Below the pieces are notes generated by a model. It was not told where the DNA came from. It worked only from the letters and a program-made list of their open reading frames with translations, and did not search any database. Made by a program: the position numbers and the translations under genes. From Enterococcus alcedinis (GTDB taxonomy: Bacteria > Bacillota > Bacilli > Lactobacillales > Enterococcaceae): 64,000 nucleotides of DNA. Shown one piece after another: positions 43,247-53,350 of this stretch. The DNA lies in contig NZ_BMDT01000010.1 in NCBI RefSeq assembly GCF_014635985.1, positions 1 to 64,000 on the forward strand, in the 5' to 3' direction. How positions within the stretch are numbered: position 1 is the first letter of the stretch; each line of letters begins with the position of its first letter.

Positions 43247-43269
43247 TAATCGTAAGGAAGGTGAGCTTG

Positions 43270-44238
43270 GTGTTTGTAGCAGAAGATATTCAAGGACAGA
43301 AAATTTGGGCTCAAGATTGTTTTACCCAACAAAAGGGGAGTTGGCATTGCCCAAGTTGTAAAGGACAGGTCCGTTTAAAACGTGGCCCTTTGTTGGCAGC
43401 GCATTTTGCCCATGTTTCCCTTGTGGATGATTGCCAGAGTTTTAGTGAAGGAGAGACGGCGGAACATCTATCGGGGAAGATGTTATTAGGACGTTGGGCC
43501 AAAGGCAGTGAATTAGAAGCCTATTTACCAGAGTTAAAGCAACGACCCGATGTTTTATGGGGGAATCTCGCAATGGAATTTCAATGTTCTAGTTTAGCTT
43601 TTGAACGGTTTGTTGAACGAACAGAAAAGTATATCAAGCAAGGCTATGCGCCGTGGTGGATCCTAGGGGAAAAGTTTCATCCGAAACAACGTTTGAGTGA
43701 TTTTCAAAAAGCTTGTTGTTATTATGAACCCTTGAGTGGCATCAAGTTATGGTTACTATCCGAGAGGACTCAAACCATTCAGCTTTGCTATAACCTACAG
43801 TGGCATTATCAAAAAGGACACCTATACGAACGCAAGAATTTCCAATATGAGCGACAAAGTCTACGGAGAATTTTACTAGAAAAACCTTTGGCTTCAACTG
43901 ATTCTATCTGGGGAAATTTAGAGTTTAAAAAGGCTCTCGCACAAAAATTATTGCGTTGTGCAGAAAAAATCTTACTTTTGCAAGAGAGATTTTATGTTCA
44001 AGCCGCCCATATTTTGTATTTACCTGATTGGTGTTATGAACCGAGCCGTTACTTTTTCTTTTTTGAAGAAGAGTTACTTTATTTACGTTGGTGCGTTCTG
44101 CACTCACATTCCTACAATCAATGGTTTGAACAAATTGATAAAATATTATTGAAGTGGCCTTTTCCTTTAATTTCACGCACAAGTATTTTACAAAAAATTT
44201 ATGAGGAAAGCTGCCTTTTAGCAGAAATAAAAAAATGA
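43270..44238 (+). CDS. coiA: Competence protein CoiA-like
   Basis: A 322-residue protein of the CoiA family, linked to recombination of incoming DNA in natural transformation. Features: the N-terminal zinc-type pair in WHCPSCKGQVRLKRGPLLAAHFAH, the conserved ETAEHLSGKMLLGRW, and the nuclease-like patch RPDVLWGNLAMEFQCSSLAFERFVERTEKY. The start is taken as GTG at 43270, 5-7 bases behind AGGAAGGTGA. A GTG at 43261 in the same frame overlaps the ribosome site. A CIN-box-like element lies just upstream. Followed by pepF, as in many relatives. Confidence 0.9.
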   Translation: MFVAEDIQGQKIWAQDCFTQQKGSWHCPSCKGQVRLKRGPLLAAHFAHVSLVDDCQSFSEGETAEHLSGKMLLGRWAKGSELEAYLPELKQRPDVLWGNLAMEFQCSSLAFERFVERTEKYIKQGYAPWWILGEKFHPKQRLSDFQKACCYYEPLSGIKLWLLSERTQTIQLCYNLQWHYQKGHLYERKNFQYERQSLRRILLEKPLASTDSIWGNLEFKKALAQKLLRCAEKILLLQERFYVQAAHILYLPDWCYEPSRYFFFFEEELLYLRWCVLHSHSYNQWFEQIDKILLKWPFPLISRTSILQKIYEESCLLAEIKK

Positions 44239-44300
44239 GAATAAAATGAGGGCAAGGTGGACATTTTGTGCTACACTAAAAGAAAAGGAGGCGTTTTTTA

Positions 44301-46115
44301 ATGTCAAAAGGTCCACAACAATTACCATTACGTGAAGAGGTTCCAGTTGAATTAACTTGGGATTTGACAACGATATTTAAGAATGATGAGGAGTTTGAAC
44401 AAGCATTTAATAAGCTTCAAGCCGAATTACCAGAGGTAGAAGCATTTAAAGGCACGTTAAATCAAGGTCCGAAAGTCTTTTTGAAAGCGTTAGAAGCGAT
44501 TTTTACAATCTCTCGTCAACTAGAATTATTGTATGTTTATAGTCATTTAAAAAATGATCAAGATACAGCCAATACGACTTATCAAGGATTATATGGTCGA
44601 GCGGGTGCGTTATATGCACAAGTAAGTGAAGCGGTTTCTTGGTTTGAACCCGAATTATTAACCTTATCTGATGAAGAAATTTTAGCCTATTTGGATGAGG
44701 AAGAACTAGCGTTATATCGTCATTATGTCACACAGATTATCGCCAATCGTGCTCACGTTTTACCAGCCGAGCAAGAAGCGTTATTAGCAGCAGCAGGTGA
44801 AATCTTCCGTTCGCCAAGTTCAACTTTTTCGGTCTTAAATAATGCCGATTTAGAGTTTCCCGTAATTAAAGGAGAAGACGGTGAAGAAATTCAATTATCC
44901 CATGGTGTCTATGGTAAATTAATGGAGAGCACGAATCGTCAAGTGCGAGAAGACGCATTTAATGGTATCTATTCAGTTTATAAGCAATTCCGTAATACGT
45001 TTGCGACAACTTTAAGTACGAATATTAAAGGGCACAACTTCAGTGCAAAAGTACGTAAATACGATTCTGCTCGTCAATCCGCTTTAAGCAATAACCATAT
45101 TCCAGAAAGTGTTTACGATAATTTAGTTAACGTGGTGAATGAGAATCTACCGTTATTGCATCGTTACATGCACTTACGCAAACGTCTGTTAGGTGTCGAT
45201 GAATTGCATACGTATGATTTATATACGCCGCTATTAGGAGAAGCACCAATTCGCTATACGTATGAAGAATCGGTTGCAAAAGCGTTAGAAGCTTTGAAAC
45301 CTTTAGGCGAAGAGTATTTAGCAGTCGTTAAAGAAGCTTTTGATAGTCGTTGGATTGACGTGGTTGAAAATAAAGGCAAACGCAGTGGCGCTTATTCATC
45401 TGGTGCATACGACACAGCTCCGTACATTTTAATGAACTGGCACGATGCAATCGATCAATTGTACACGCTAGTTCATGAAGTTGGACACAGTGTGCATAGC
45501 TACTTTACTCGTAACAATCAACCATACGTTTATGGTGACTATTCGATTTTCTTAGCTGAAATTGCCTCAACAACGAATGAAAATCTATTAACCGAGTATT
45601 TATTAAAAACCGAAACGGATCCAAAAGTTCGTGCGTATATTTTAAACCATTACTTAGATGGCTTTAAAGGGACAGTTTTCCGCCAAACACAATTTGCGGA
45701 GTTTGAGCATTTTATGCATGTGGAAGATGCGAAAGGCACGCCGTTAACAAGTGAATTTTTAAGTGAGAATTATGGAGAGTTGAATGCACGCTATTATGGC
45801 GATGCATTGACGGCTGACGAAGAAATTCGTTTAGAGTGGTCAAGAATTCCACATTTCTACTATAACTATTATGTTTTCCAATACTCAACAGGATTCTCCG
45901 CAGCAGCAGCTTTAGCTGACAAAATCTTACACGAAGAAACAGATGCGTTAACGAAATATTTAACGTACTTAAAAGCAGGAAGTAGTGATTTCCCAATTGA
46001 AGTCATGAAAAAAGCAGGTGTTGATATGACTGAGGTCGATTACTTACGCGATGCGATGCATGTCTTTGAAACACGCTTAAATGAACTCGAAGCACTCGTT
46101 TCTGAATTTGAATAA
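44301..46115 (+). CDS. pepF: Oligoendopeptidase F
   Basis: A 604-residue M3-family zinc metallopeptidase that cuts short peptides in the cytoplasm. The zinc motif is His392-Glu393-x-x-His396 in LVHEVGHSVHSYF, with the third ligand glutamate in the following block SIFLAEIASTTNE. HFYYNYYVFQYSTGFSAA is the C-terminal substrate-binding block. The ATG follows AAAGGAGG. It follows coiA by 62 bases and ends at a bidirectional terminator. Confidence 0.96.
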   Translation: MSKGPQQLPLREEVPVELTWDLTTIFKNDEEFEQAFNKLQAELPEVEAFKGTLNQGPKVFLKALEAIFTISRQLELLYVYSHLKNDQDTANTTYQGLYGRAGALYAQVSEAVSWFEPELLTLSDEEILAYLDEEELALYRHYVTQIIANRAHVLPAEQEALLAAAGEIFRSPSSTFSVLNNADLEFPVIKGEDGEEIQLSHGVYGKLMESTNRQVREDAFNGIYSVYKQFRNTFATTLSTNIKGHNFSAKVRKYDSARQSALSNNHIPESVYDNLVNVVNENLPLLHRYMHLRKRLLGVDELHTYDLYTPLLGEAPIRYTYEESVAKALEALKPLGEEYLAVVKEAFDSRWIDVVENKGKRSGAYSSGAYDTAPYILMNWHDAIDQLYTLVHEVGHSVHSYFTRNNQPYVYGDYSIFLAEIASTTNENLLTEYLLKTETDPKVRAYILNHYLDGFKGTVFRQTQFAEFEHFMHVEDAKGTPLTSEFLSENYGELNARYYGDALTADEEIRLEWSRIPHFYYNYYVFQYSTGFSAAAALADKILHEETDALTKYLTYLKAGSSDFPIEVMKKAGVDMTEVDYLRDAMHVFETRLNELEALVSEFE

Positions 46116-46120
46116 GCAAT

Positions 46121-46160
46121 AAAAAAAGCCACGCAGTTTATTTGACTGCGTGGACTTTTT
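46121..46160. terminator. Bidirectional terminator between pepF and the MFS gene
   Basis: AAAAAGCCACGCAGT pairs with ACTGCGTGGACTTTTT around a short loop. Confidence 0.88.
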
Positions 46161-47319
46161 GCATAGTTGTTTTTTTCTGATTTAACAGCAACGTTAAGAA
46201 TCCGGTGCCGACTAAAATAAGAGCCGAAACATAGTAAGGATAGAAATGGTTGATATCAAATAATGAACCAGCCGCCATTGGGCCTAAGATATTTCCAAAG
46301 CTTGTAAACGTTGAGTTCAAACCATTGATGGTTCCTTGTTGATCACCGGCATTTTTGGATAAATAAGTCGTGACAGCCGGACGGAATAAATCAAAGGATA
46401 AGAAAATCATAAAGGTCGATAAAATCACAACCAATTTACTATCTGTAAAAGCGATGACAGCGATAAAAAGTCCGCTGACAAAAAAGGTTAATTGAATCAA
46501 TTTCATCTCAGAAATGTGTGACACAATCCAGTTAAAGAAGAAAATCTGACAAACCAGCGCAATCGTACCACTGACCGTGATAATCATTGCGATTTGACTA
46601 ATTGTAAAACCAAAGTTGACACTTGTCATAATGCTATAAATCGATTCAAAGGCTTGTAGGCCAAAGGATGAAATTAAAATAATAACAAATAATGACGTGA
46701 AAATGGGATTTTTAAGAATATCCCAGATTGAACTCTTTTCGAGGTTTGAATGAACGACTTGCTTTTTTTTCGGTTCCTTTAAAATAATTAGTGAAACAAT
46801 AAAACCTACTAAAGCGACGAAAGATGCGGCGAAAAATGGTGCTCGAATCCCATAATGAGCAATAAAACCACCGATTCCAGGACCAATAATAAAGCCACCA
46901 CTAATTGCAGCGGAAACTAATCCCATTGCTTTTGGACGCTCAGAAATATCAGTGATGTCAGCGACGTAAGCCGTAACAGATGGCATCACTAGAGCGGCAG
47001 CCACGCCACCTAAACCACGTGAAAAGTAGAAACCATTTTTGGTTTGTGCCAATCCGAATAATAACTCTGAGATCGAAAAAATAATCATCCCAGTTGCGAT
47101 TAATTTCTTCCGTCCTATTTTATCCGATAACATGCCAGTTAATGGTGAGGCGATTAACTGGGCAATCGCAAAGATTGAAATCATCATCCCCATTGTTGCA
47201 CCTGAGAAATTCATCTCTTCTTTTAGTTGAGGTATTACAGGAATTACTAATCCAACGCCTAAAAAGACAAGGAAGAGATTCGAGATGGCTAAATACATCA
47301 TACTTTTTTTATTTTCCAT
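46138..47319 (-). CDS. MFS multidrug efflux transporter (NorA/Bmr-like)
   Basis: A 393-residue MFS protein with 12 membrane helices. Motif A is GMLSDKIGRKK between helices 2 and 3, and motif C-like GFIIGPGIGGFIAHYG lies in helix 5, typical of drug-proton antiporters with 12 helices. The start helix FLVFLGVGLVIPVIPQLKEEM is that of the NorA/Bmr/Blt group. It probably exports hydrophobic cations or fluoroquinolone-type drugs. The ATG comes after AAGGAG. The mRNA leader holds a terminator directly before the ribosome site, suggesting attenuation. Confidence 0.9.
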   Translation of the reverse strand: MENKKSMMYLAISNLFLVFLGVGLVIPVIPQLKEEMNFSGATMGMMISIFAIAQLIASPLTGMLSDKIGRKKLIATGMIIFSISELLFGLAQTKNGFYFSRGLGGVAAALVMPSVTAYVADITDISERPKAMGLVSAAISGGFIIGPGIGGFIAHYGIRAPFFAASFVALVGFIVSLIILKEPKKKQVVHSNLEKSSIWDILKNPIFTSLFVIILISSFGLQAFESIYSIMTSVNFGFTISQIAMIITVSGTIALVCQIFFFNWIVSHISEMKLIQLTFFVSGLFIAVIAFTDSKLVVILSTFMIFLSFDLFRPAVTTYLSKNAGDQQGTINGLNSTFTSFGNILGPMAAGSLFDINHFYPYYVSALILVGTGFLTLLLNQKKTTMQKVHAVK

Positions 47320-47332
47320 AAAAATTCTCCTT

Positions 47333-47357
47333 AAAAAAGCAGCCCTGAAAAGGCTAC
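47333..47357 (-). promoter_or_regulatory. Leader terminator (attenuator) of the MFS gene
   Basis: On the minus strand GTAGCC (47357-47352) pairs with GGCTGC (47344-47339) around seven bases, followed by six T (47338-47333). The next bases are the AAGGAG ribosome site of the pump gene. So transcription would stop just before the gene unless the stem is disrupted. Confidence 0.6.
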
Positions 47358-47393
47358 TTACTTTTTCTTTGATATCAAAACGAATAGTACAAT

Positions 47394-47399
47394 ATTATA
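47394..47399 (-). promoter_or_regulatory. -10 element of the MFS gene
   Basis: TATAAT on the minus strand, about 75 bases before the start codon. ATGACA at 47420-47415 is a possible -35 with 15-base spacing. The mRNA leader of about 65 bases holds the attenuator and a short in-frame TTG peptide with no clear ribosome site. Confidence 0.55.
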
Positions 47400-47493
47400 A
47401 TAAAAAGGGGGTGGTGTCATCCTATTTGCCTAATATTTATGAAGAAATTTTCTTGATTAAAAAAATTCTAATATGGGCTTCATTTGTCGGCTC

Positions 47494-47521
47494 TTGACAA
47501 ACGATGTAAACTAAGTAAAAT
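47494..47521 (+). promoter_or_regulatory. Promoter of the beta-glucoside operon
   Basis: TTGACA (47494-47499), 16 bases, TAAAAT (47516-47521): near-consensus. Confidence 0.78.
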
Positions 47522-47530
47522 GGTAGATAG

Positions 47531-47631
47531 AAAAGGATAGTTATTGCATAAAAGGCAAGCTCGACCTGTAATATTGATGAAGACTGATGCAAATTGCATG
47601 GGTGTCTTTGTTGATAGGCAGGTCTTTTTTA
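47531..47631 (+). promoter_or_regulatory. RAT antiterminator site and overlapping terminator for LicT
   Basis: AAAAGGATAGTTATTGCATA begins a sequence up to about 47567 like the ribonucleic antiterminator (RAT) bound by LicT/BglG proteins. Its end overlaps GACCTG (47563-47568), which pairs with CAGGTC (47619-47624), followed by six T. When phospho-sugar signals LicT, it binds the RAT and prevents the terminator. The mechanism is known for the family; the sequence fits well. Confidence 0.75.
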
Positions 47632-47656
47632 TTTTCTAAAATGGAGGTGAGTTTCA

Positions 47657-48496
47657 GTGATTTATCAAAAAAAATTAAATAATAATGTTGTCATCGCACT
47701 CGATGACGATCACAAAGAAGTGATTGTGATGGGGAAAGGGCTAGGATTTAATATTCAAGCAGGGGACACGATTTCCGCAGATCGTATTGAAAAGATTTTT
47801 TCGTTAACCGATGTGAAAGCGAATAAACAGCTACAAGAAATTATCGAAACGATTCCAATTAGCTTCGTTGAACTAACCGAAGAAATTTTCTCATACGCTA
47901 AAATTCATGTGGCATCCGATTTAAATGATAGCGTGATTTTACATCTCTGTGATCATATTTATATGGCACTCGCACGCCAAAAAGAAGGAATTACCGTGAA
48001 AAATGTGATGTTATGGGACATTCAACGCTTTTATCAAGAGGAGTATCAAGTCGGACTGTACGCGCTTGATTTGATTTTTGAAAAAATGGGTGTCCGTTTA
48101 CCAGAAGACGAAGCCGGTTTTATTGCGATTCATATCGTCAATGCGCAACTAAAACAAACAACCAAATCGGTCCATGAAATTACCAAATTAATGGAAGAAA
48201 TTGAACAAATTGTTCGCATCGTCTTAGGTGTCAATATAGATAGCCAATCGGTTTATTATCATCGTTTCATTACACATCTGCGCTTTTTCGCACAACGTCT
48301 TTTCTCAGAACAGACGCATGAAAATCAAGAGGTCGACGAAATGATGTTACTTGTTAAAAGTCGTTATCCCGAGGCCTATGCTTGTGTCGGGAAAATCGAG
48401 AAATTTATTCAAGAAAAATACGACTATGCATTGAGTGAAGAAGAAATCTTGTATTTAAGTATTCACTTATCTCGGATTTACCAAGTGTCAAAGTAG
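47657..48496 (+). CDS. licT: LicT-type transcription antiterminator (BglG family)
   Basis: A 279-residue regulator. The first 55 residues form the RNA-binding CAT domain (KKLNNNVVIALDDDHKEVIVMGKGLGF). Two PTS-regulation domains follow: PRD1 with conserved histidine in LHLCDHIYMAL, and PRD2 with YYHRFITHLRFFAQRLF and YLSIHLSRI. Phosphorylation by the PTS sets its activity. A GTG at 47657 follows GGAGGTGA. The RAT and terminator in front of its own gene indicate autoregulation. It precedes bglP and a 6-phospho-beta-glucosidase gene. Confidence 0.95.
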   Translation: MIYQKKLNNNVVIALDDDHKEVIVMGKGLGFNIQAGDTISADRIEKIFSLTDVKANKQLQEIIETIPISFVELTEEIFSYAKIHVASDLNDSVILHLCDHIYMALARQKEGITVKNVMLWDIQRFYQEEYQVGLYALDLIFEKMGVRLPEDEAGFIAIHIVNAQLKQTTKSVHEITKLMEEIEQIVRIVLGVNIDSQSVYYHRFITHLRFFAQRLFSEQTHENQEVDEMMLLVKSRYPEAYACVGKIEKFIQEKYDYALSEEEILYLSIHLSRIYQVSK

Positions 48497-48512
48497 TACC
48501 ATAATTAGTGAT

Positions 48513-48545
48513 AAGGATAGTTACATTCAGTTGGCTTGACCTTCA
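48513..48545 (+). promoter_or_regulatory. Second RAT-like sequence before bglP
   Basis: AAGGATAGTTACATTCAG and following bases resemble the RAT at 47531, with GACCT at the same relative place. No convincing terminator with T-run follows, so it may be a degenerate or half-working copy. Confidence 0.4.
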
Positions 48546-48627
48546 TATAAGTAAAGTACAAGGAGGATCGTCGAACGATTTGCAAGGTGCAAATCAAAAC
48601 ACTTATTATATTGAAGGAGTTTTTAAC

Positions 48628-50568
48628 ATGGGAAAATATCAAACAGTAGCAAAAGAAATCGTCGATAAAATCGGCGGGAAAGAAAACGTCAATAGCTTAA
48701 CGCATTGTATTACGCGTTTACGTTTTAAATTGAAAGACGAAAGCATCGCCCAAACCGATGTATTAAAAGACATGGATGGCATTGTGACGGTCATGAGTAG
48801 TGGCGGACAATACCAAGTCGTGATCGGTAACCACGTAGCGGAAGTCTATCAAGAAGTTCAAACATTATTAGGCAATCAACTTGAAACGACTGCAGCAACG
48901 GAGGGTCCTAAAATGAAACCACTAGATGCCTTTATCGATGTGATTTCAGGAATCTTCCAACCGATTTTAGGTGTAATGGCCGCAACTGGGATGTTAAAAG
49001 GCTTGAATACTTTATTTGAAACATTGGGCTGGTACAGTGCCGATTCAGGTAGCTACATTGTCTTAAATGGGATTGGCGATGCCTTATTCATGTTCTTACC
49101 GATTATTTTAGGATATACAGCTGCTAAAAAATTCAGTTTGAAACCAATGGTCGGTCTCGTTGTAGGAGCGATTATGTGTTATCCAGGTCTACAAAGCTCG
49201 ACATTATCCGGTTCGATGGAGCCTTTGTATACGTTATTCGAAGGCACGATGTTTGCATCACCGGTCTATCTTGATTTCTTTGGGTTACCAATCATTTCGA
49301 TGGACTATACATCAACCGTTGTCCCTGTAATTTTTGTGGTCTTCTTTGCAAGTAAAGTCGAACGACTATTAAACAAAATCATTCCAGATTTAGTTAAATT
49401 CTTTATCGTTCCACTATTAACATTGGTTGTTTCGTTAGTTGTCGGTCTATTATTAATTGGTCCATTCGTGACATTCGGTTCAACAGCGATTGCTCAAACG
49501 ATTATGAGTGTTCGCGATTTTTCACCAATGTTAGCTGGTGCCGTAGTCGGTGGGACGTGGCAAATTCTAGTCATCTTTGGTTTACATTGGGGCTTTATTC
49601 CAATTTACATTAATAACATTGTGACAAACGGTTATGATAATGTCATGATGCCATTCTTTGCTTGTACGTTTGCAACATCAGCGGTTGTTTTAGCAATTTT
49701 CTTTAAAACGAAAGATCAAAAATTAAAAGAAATGACCATTCCAAACTTTATTTCTGGTATTTTTGGTGTCACAGAACCCGCGATTTACGGAATCTTATTA
49801 CCATTGAAGAAACCATTTATTATTAGCTGTATTGCTGGTGCAATTGGTGGAGGCTTCTATGGTGCGTTTAACTTTAGAAAATTTGTCATGGGTGGAATGG
49901 GAATTTTTGAATTCCCGGGTATGATGAATCCAGATGGCAGCATGGGCAACTTGTATGTCGCATTTGCTGGTGTGATTATTAGTTTTGTGATTGCTTTTGT
50001 CTTGACGATGGTTTTATTTAAAGACAAAGAAAGTGTTGCTGTAGCAAGTGCTTCAGGTACTGTTGCTGTTGAAACAAGTTCAGAAGTTGTAGCAGAAAAA
50101 CCAAGCTTAAAAAAGGTTACGTTAATCAGTCCATTAGTAGGAAAAGTTCTACCCTTAAAAGAAGTCAGCGATGATGCCTTTGCATTAGAGATTCTAGGTA
50201 AAGGGTCAGCAGTTATTCCGAGTGAAGGGTTAGTTGTTGCACCAATCGATGGTGTGGTAACCACTTTATTCCCATCACTGCATGCGATTGGGATTACGTC
50301 AGAAGACGGCATCGAAATTTTAATTCACGTTGGAATTAATACCGTGCAATTAGATGGCAAAGGTTTTAAAGCACTCGTTGAACAAGGAGACACGGTGAAA
50401 GCAGGGCAACACTTATTAGAATTTGATATTGCGGTGATTGAAGCAGCTGGCTTTAGTATTGAAACACCAGTAGTGATTACGAATACTGATCAATTCTTAG
50501 ATGTGCTTGCCACGAATGAAGCGACAATTACTCACGGTGAAACATTGATTGATGTGTTAATTGGATAA
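48628..50568 (+). CDS. bglP: Beta-glucoside PTS EIIBCA
   Basis: A 646-residue three-domain permease that takes up and phosphorylates aryl-beta-glucosides or cellobiose-like sugars. EIIB: Cys27 in SLTHCITRLRF. EIIC: about ten membrane helices (residues about 105-460) with GVTEPAIYGI. EIIA: His567 in EILIHVGINTVQLDGKGF. The start is the ATG at 48628 behind GAAGGAG; the frame is open further left but with no start signal. It lies between licT and the GH1 gene. The EIIA domain could also serve the EIIBC at 55.0 kb, which has no EIIA. Confidence 0.95.
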   Translation: MGKYQTVAKEIVDKIGGKENVNSLTHCITRLRFKLKDESIAQTDVLKDMDGIVTVMSSGGQYQVVIGNHVAEVYQEVQTLLGNQLETTAATEGPKMKPLDAFIDVISGIFQPILGVMAATGMLKGLNTLFETLGWYSADSGSYIVLNGIGDALFMFLPIILGYTAAKKFSLKPMVGLVVGAIMCYPGLQSSTLSGSMEPLYTLFEGTMFASPVYLDFFGLPIISMDYTSTVVPVIFVVFFASKVERLLNKIIPDLVKFFIVPLLTLVVSLVVGLLLIGPFVTFGSTAIAQTIMSVRDFSPMLAGAVVGGTWQILVIFGLHWGFIPIYINNIVTNGYDNVMMPFFACTFATSAVVLAIFFKTKDQKLKEMTIPNFISGIFGVTEPAIYGILLPLKKPFIISCIAGAIGGGFYGAFNFRKFVMGGMGIFEFPGMMNPDGSMGNLYVAFAGVIISFVIAFVLTMVLFKDKESVAVASASGTVAVETSSEVVAEKPSLKKVTLISPLVGKVLPLKEVSDDAFALEILGKGSAVIPSEGLVVAPIDGVVTTLFPSLHAIGITSEDGIEILIHVGINTVQLDGKGFKALVEQGDTVKAGQHLLEFDIAVIEAAGFSIETPVVITNTDQFLDVLATNEATITHGETLIDVLIG

Positions 50569-52002
<1,434 letters not shown>

Positions 52003-52100
52003 GAAGTGATAACCTTCGAGAGGAATTATTCGTTTTGAGGAGTAGAACTGAAGGAAATAGACACTATATCAAGATTAAAAAATGAATAAGAGCAGTCATC

Positions 52101-52141
52101 AGAATCGATAGAGGATTTTTACTCTATCGGTTCTCTTTTTA
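52101..52141 (+). terminator. Terminator of the beta-glucoside operon
   Basis: AGAATCGATAGAG pairs with CTCTATCGGTTCT (one G-U pair), followed by T. Confidence 0.85.
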
Positions 52142-52232
52142 TTGAAAAGAAAAGTGGTGTCTTTTCGTAAGGGAGCTAGTCTTTCTTTAAGTTTTTTGAT
52201 TCGTTTATCTTATATATATCTGAAAATAAGGA

Positions 52233-52280
52233 TTGACAAGTGAAAATGAGTGAGCTATAGTAAATGTGAAATCGATACCA
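52233..52280 (+). promoter_or_regulatory. Promoter and operator of the LacI-family gene
   Basis: TTGACA (52233-52238), 17 bases, TATAGT (52256-52261). Right after it TGAAATCGATACCA (52267-52280) matches the palindrome TGGTATCGATACCA found before the GH13 gene at 12 of 14 bases. The regulator probably represses its own gene. Confidence 0.8.
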
Positions 52281-52297
52281 TAAGAGGGGGATGACGA

Positions 52298-53296
52298 ATG
52301 GCGACAATTAAAGATGTTGCGAAAAAAGCTGGACTTTCTGTTTCGACTGTTTCGCGCTACTTAAATAATCATCCTTATATTTCAGAAGAGAAAAAGAAAA
52401 GTATTAAAGAAGCAATGGAAGAGTTGAATTATACCCCGAACTCAATTGCAACACAATTACGCTCAAAAAAGGGAACAATGATTGGTATCTTAGTTTCGCG
52501 AATTACAAATCCCTTTTTATCTTATCTCGTAGACGGAATTGAAAAACAGGCAAAAATGCAGGGATACAATGTATTAATCATGCAGACCTATGATGATTCT
52601 AAAGCAGAGATCAAGATGTTAGAAATGTTGAAACAACAAATCATAACGGGGTTAATCATGTGTTCCGTTGAAGGTGAAAAAGAAGTCATCGAGAGTTATC
52701 AAGTTTATGGCCCCATTGTTTTATGCAATGAACAAATTTTGCATTCAACGATTCCTCAAGTAATGACGGATCAAGAGCAAGCAACGTATGAAGCGGTTCG
52801 TTTCTTAATTAATAAAGGTTATCGAAAAATTGCTTATTGTACTGGGGGAAGCCTTGCAACGAAGGGGCATGGTGAGCTACGAACTTTGGGAGCAGAACGT
52901 GCTTTATTAGAGGAGAAGTTACCATTAAAAAAAGAATGGATTTTTCGAAAAACGCATACAATGCAAGATGGCTATCGAATAGCTAAACAAATTTTTCAGT
53001 TATCAAAAGAAAATCGACCAGATGCCATTTTTACAAATAGTGATGAAGTAGCGATGGGAATCATCGAATATAGCATGGCGCACCAAGTCGTTATTCCAGA
53101 AGACTTAGCAGTTATGGGATTTGATAACCAACCTTACACGTCTGTTTTGGCAGTACCATTAACTACAATTGAACAACCCGTCGAAGCGTTGGGGATAGAG
53201 TCAACAAAACTATTAGTGGCGTTAATGGAGAAAAAAGCATATCAAATTGATGAAACACAATTAAAATTACGTTTAATTGAAAGAAAATCCGTCTAA
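52298..53296 (+). CDS. LacI/GalR-family repressor of the alpha-glucoside operon
   Basis: A 332-residue repressor. The helix-turn-helix is at the very start (MATIKDVAKKAGLSVSTVSRYLN), with the hinge helix NSIATQLRSKK, followed by a periplasmic-binding-type sensing domain (IGILVSRITNPFLSYLV, AVMGFDNQPYTSVLAVPLTTIEQP). It likely binds the palindromes at 52267 and 53318 and responds to the sugar handled by the GH13 enzyme and PTS encoded next. Similar regulators include MalR and TreR types, but the ligand cannot be told. Confidence 0.92.
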   Translation: MATIKDVAKKAGLSVSTVSRYLNNHPYISEEKKKSIKEAMEELNYTPNSIATQLRSKKGTMIGILVSRITNPFLSYLVDGIEKQAKMQGYNVLIMQTYDDSKAEIKMLEMLKQQIITGLIMCSVEGEKEVIESYQVYGPIVLCNEQILHSTIPQVMTDQEQATYEAVRFLINKGYRKIAYCTGGSLATKGHGELRTLGAERALLEEKLPLKKEWIFRKTHTMQDGYRIAKQIFQLSKENRPDAIFTNSDEVAMGIIEYSMAHQVVIPEDLAVMGFDNQPYTSVLAVPLTTIEQPVEALGIESTKLLVALMEKKAYQIDETQLKLRLIERKSV

Positions 53297-53309
53297 AGGA
53301 TTTTCTTTT
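53284..53309 (+). terminator. Hairpin at the end of the repressor gene
   Basis: AAAATCC and GGATTTT pair around six bases, followed by C and T. It overlaps the last codons. It would set the repressor apart from the enzyme genes. Confidence 0.6.
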
Positions 53310-53317
53310 ATGAATAA

Positions 53318-53335
53318 TGTGGTATCGATACCACA
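53318..53335. promoter_or_regulatory. Perfect 18-base palindromic operator
   Basis: TGTGGTATCGATACCACA is its own reverse complement and has the central CG of LacI-family operators. It lies 15 bases before the GH13 start codon, overlapping the leader. With the similar site at 52267 it defines the repressor binding motif. Confidence 0.85.
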
Positions 53336-53350
53336 GAGGAGGAGCAAAAA

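Noticed and set aside
49857-50312. 151-codon minus-strand frame
   Set aside because: Antisense to the EIIC/EIIA junction of bglP; low-complexity content typical of a shadow frame.
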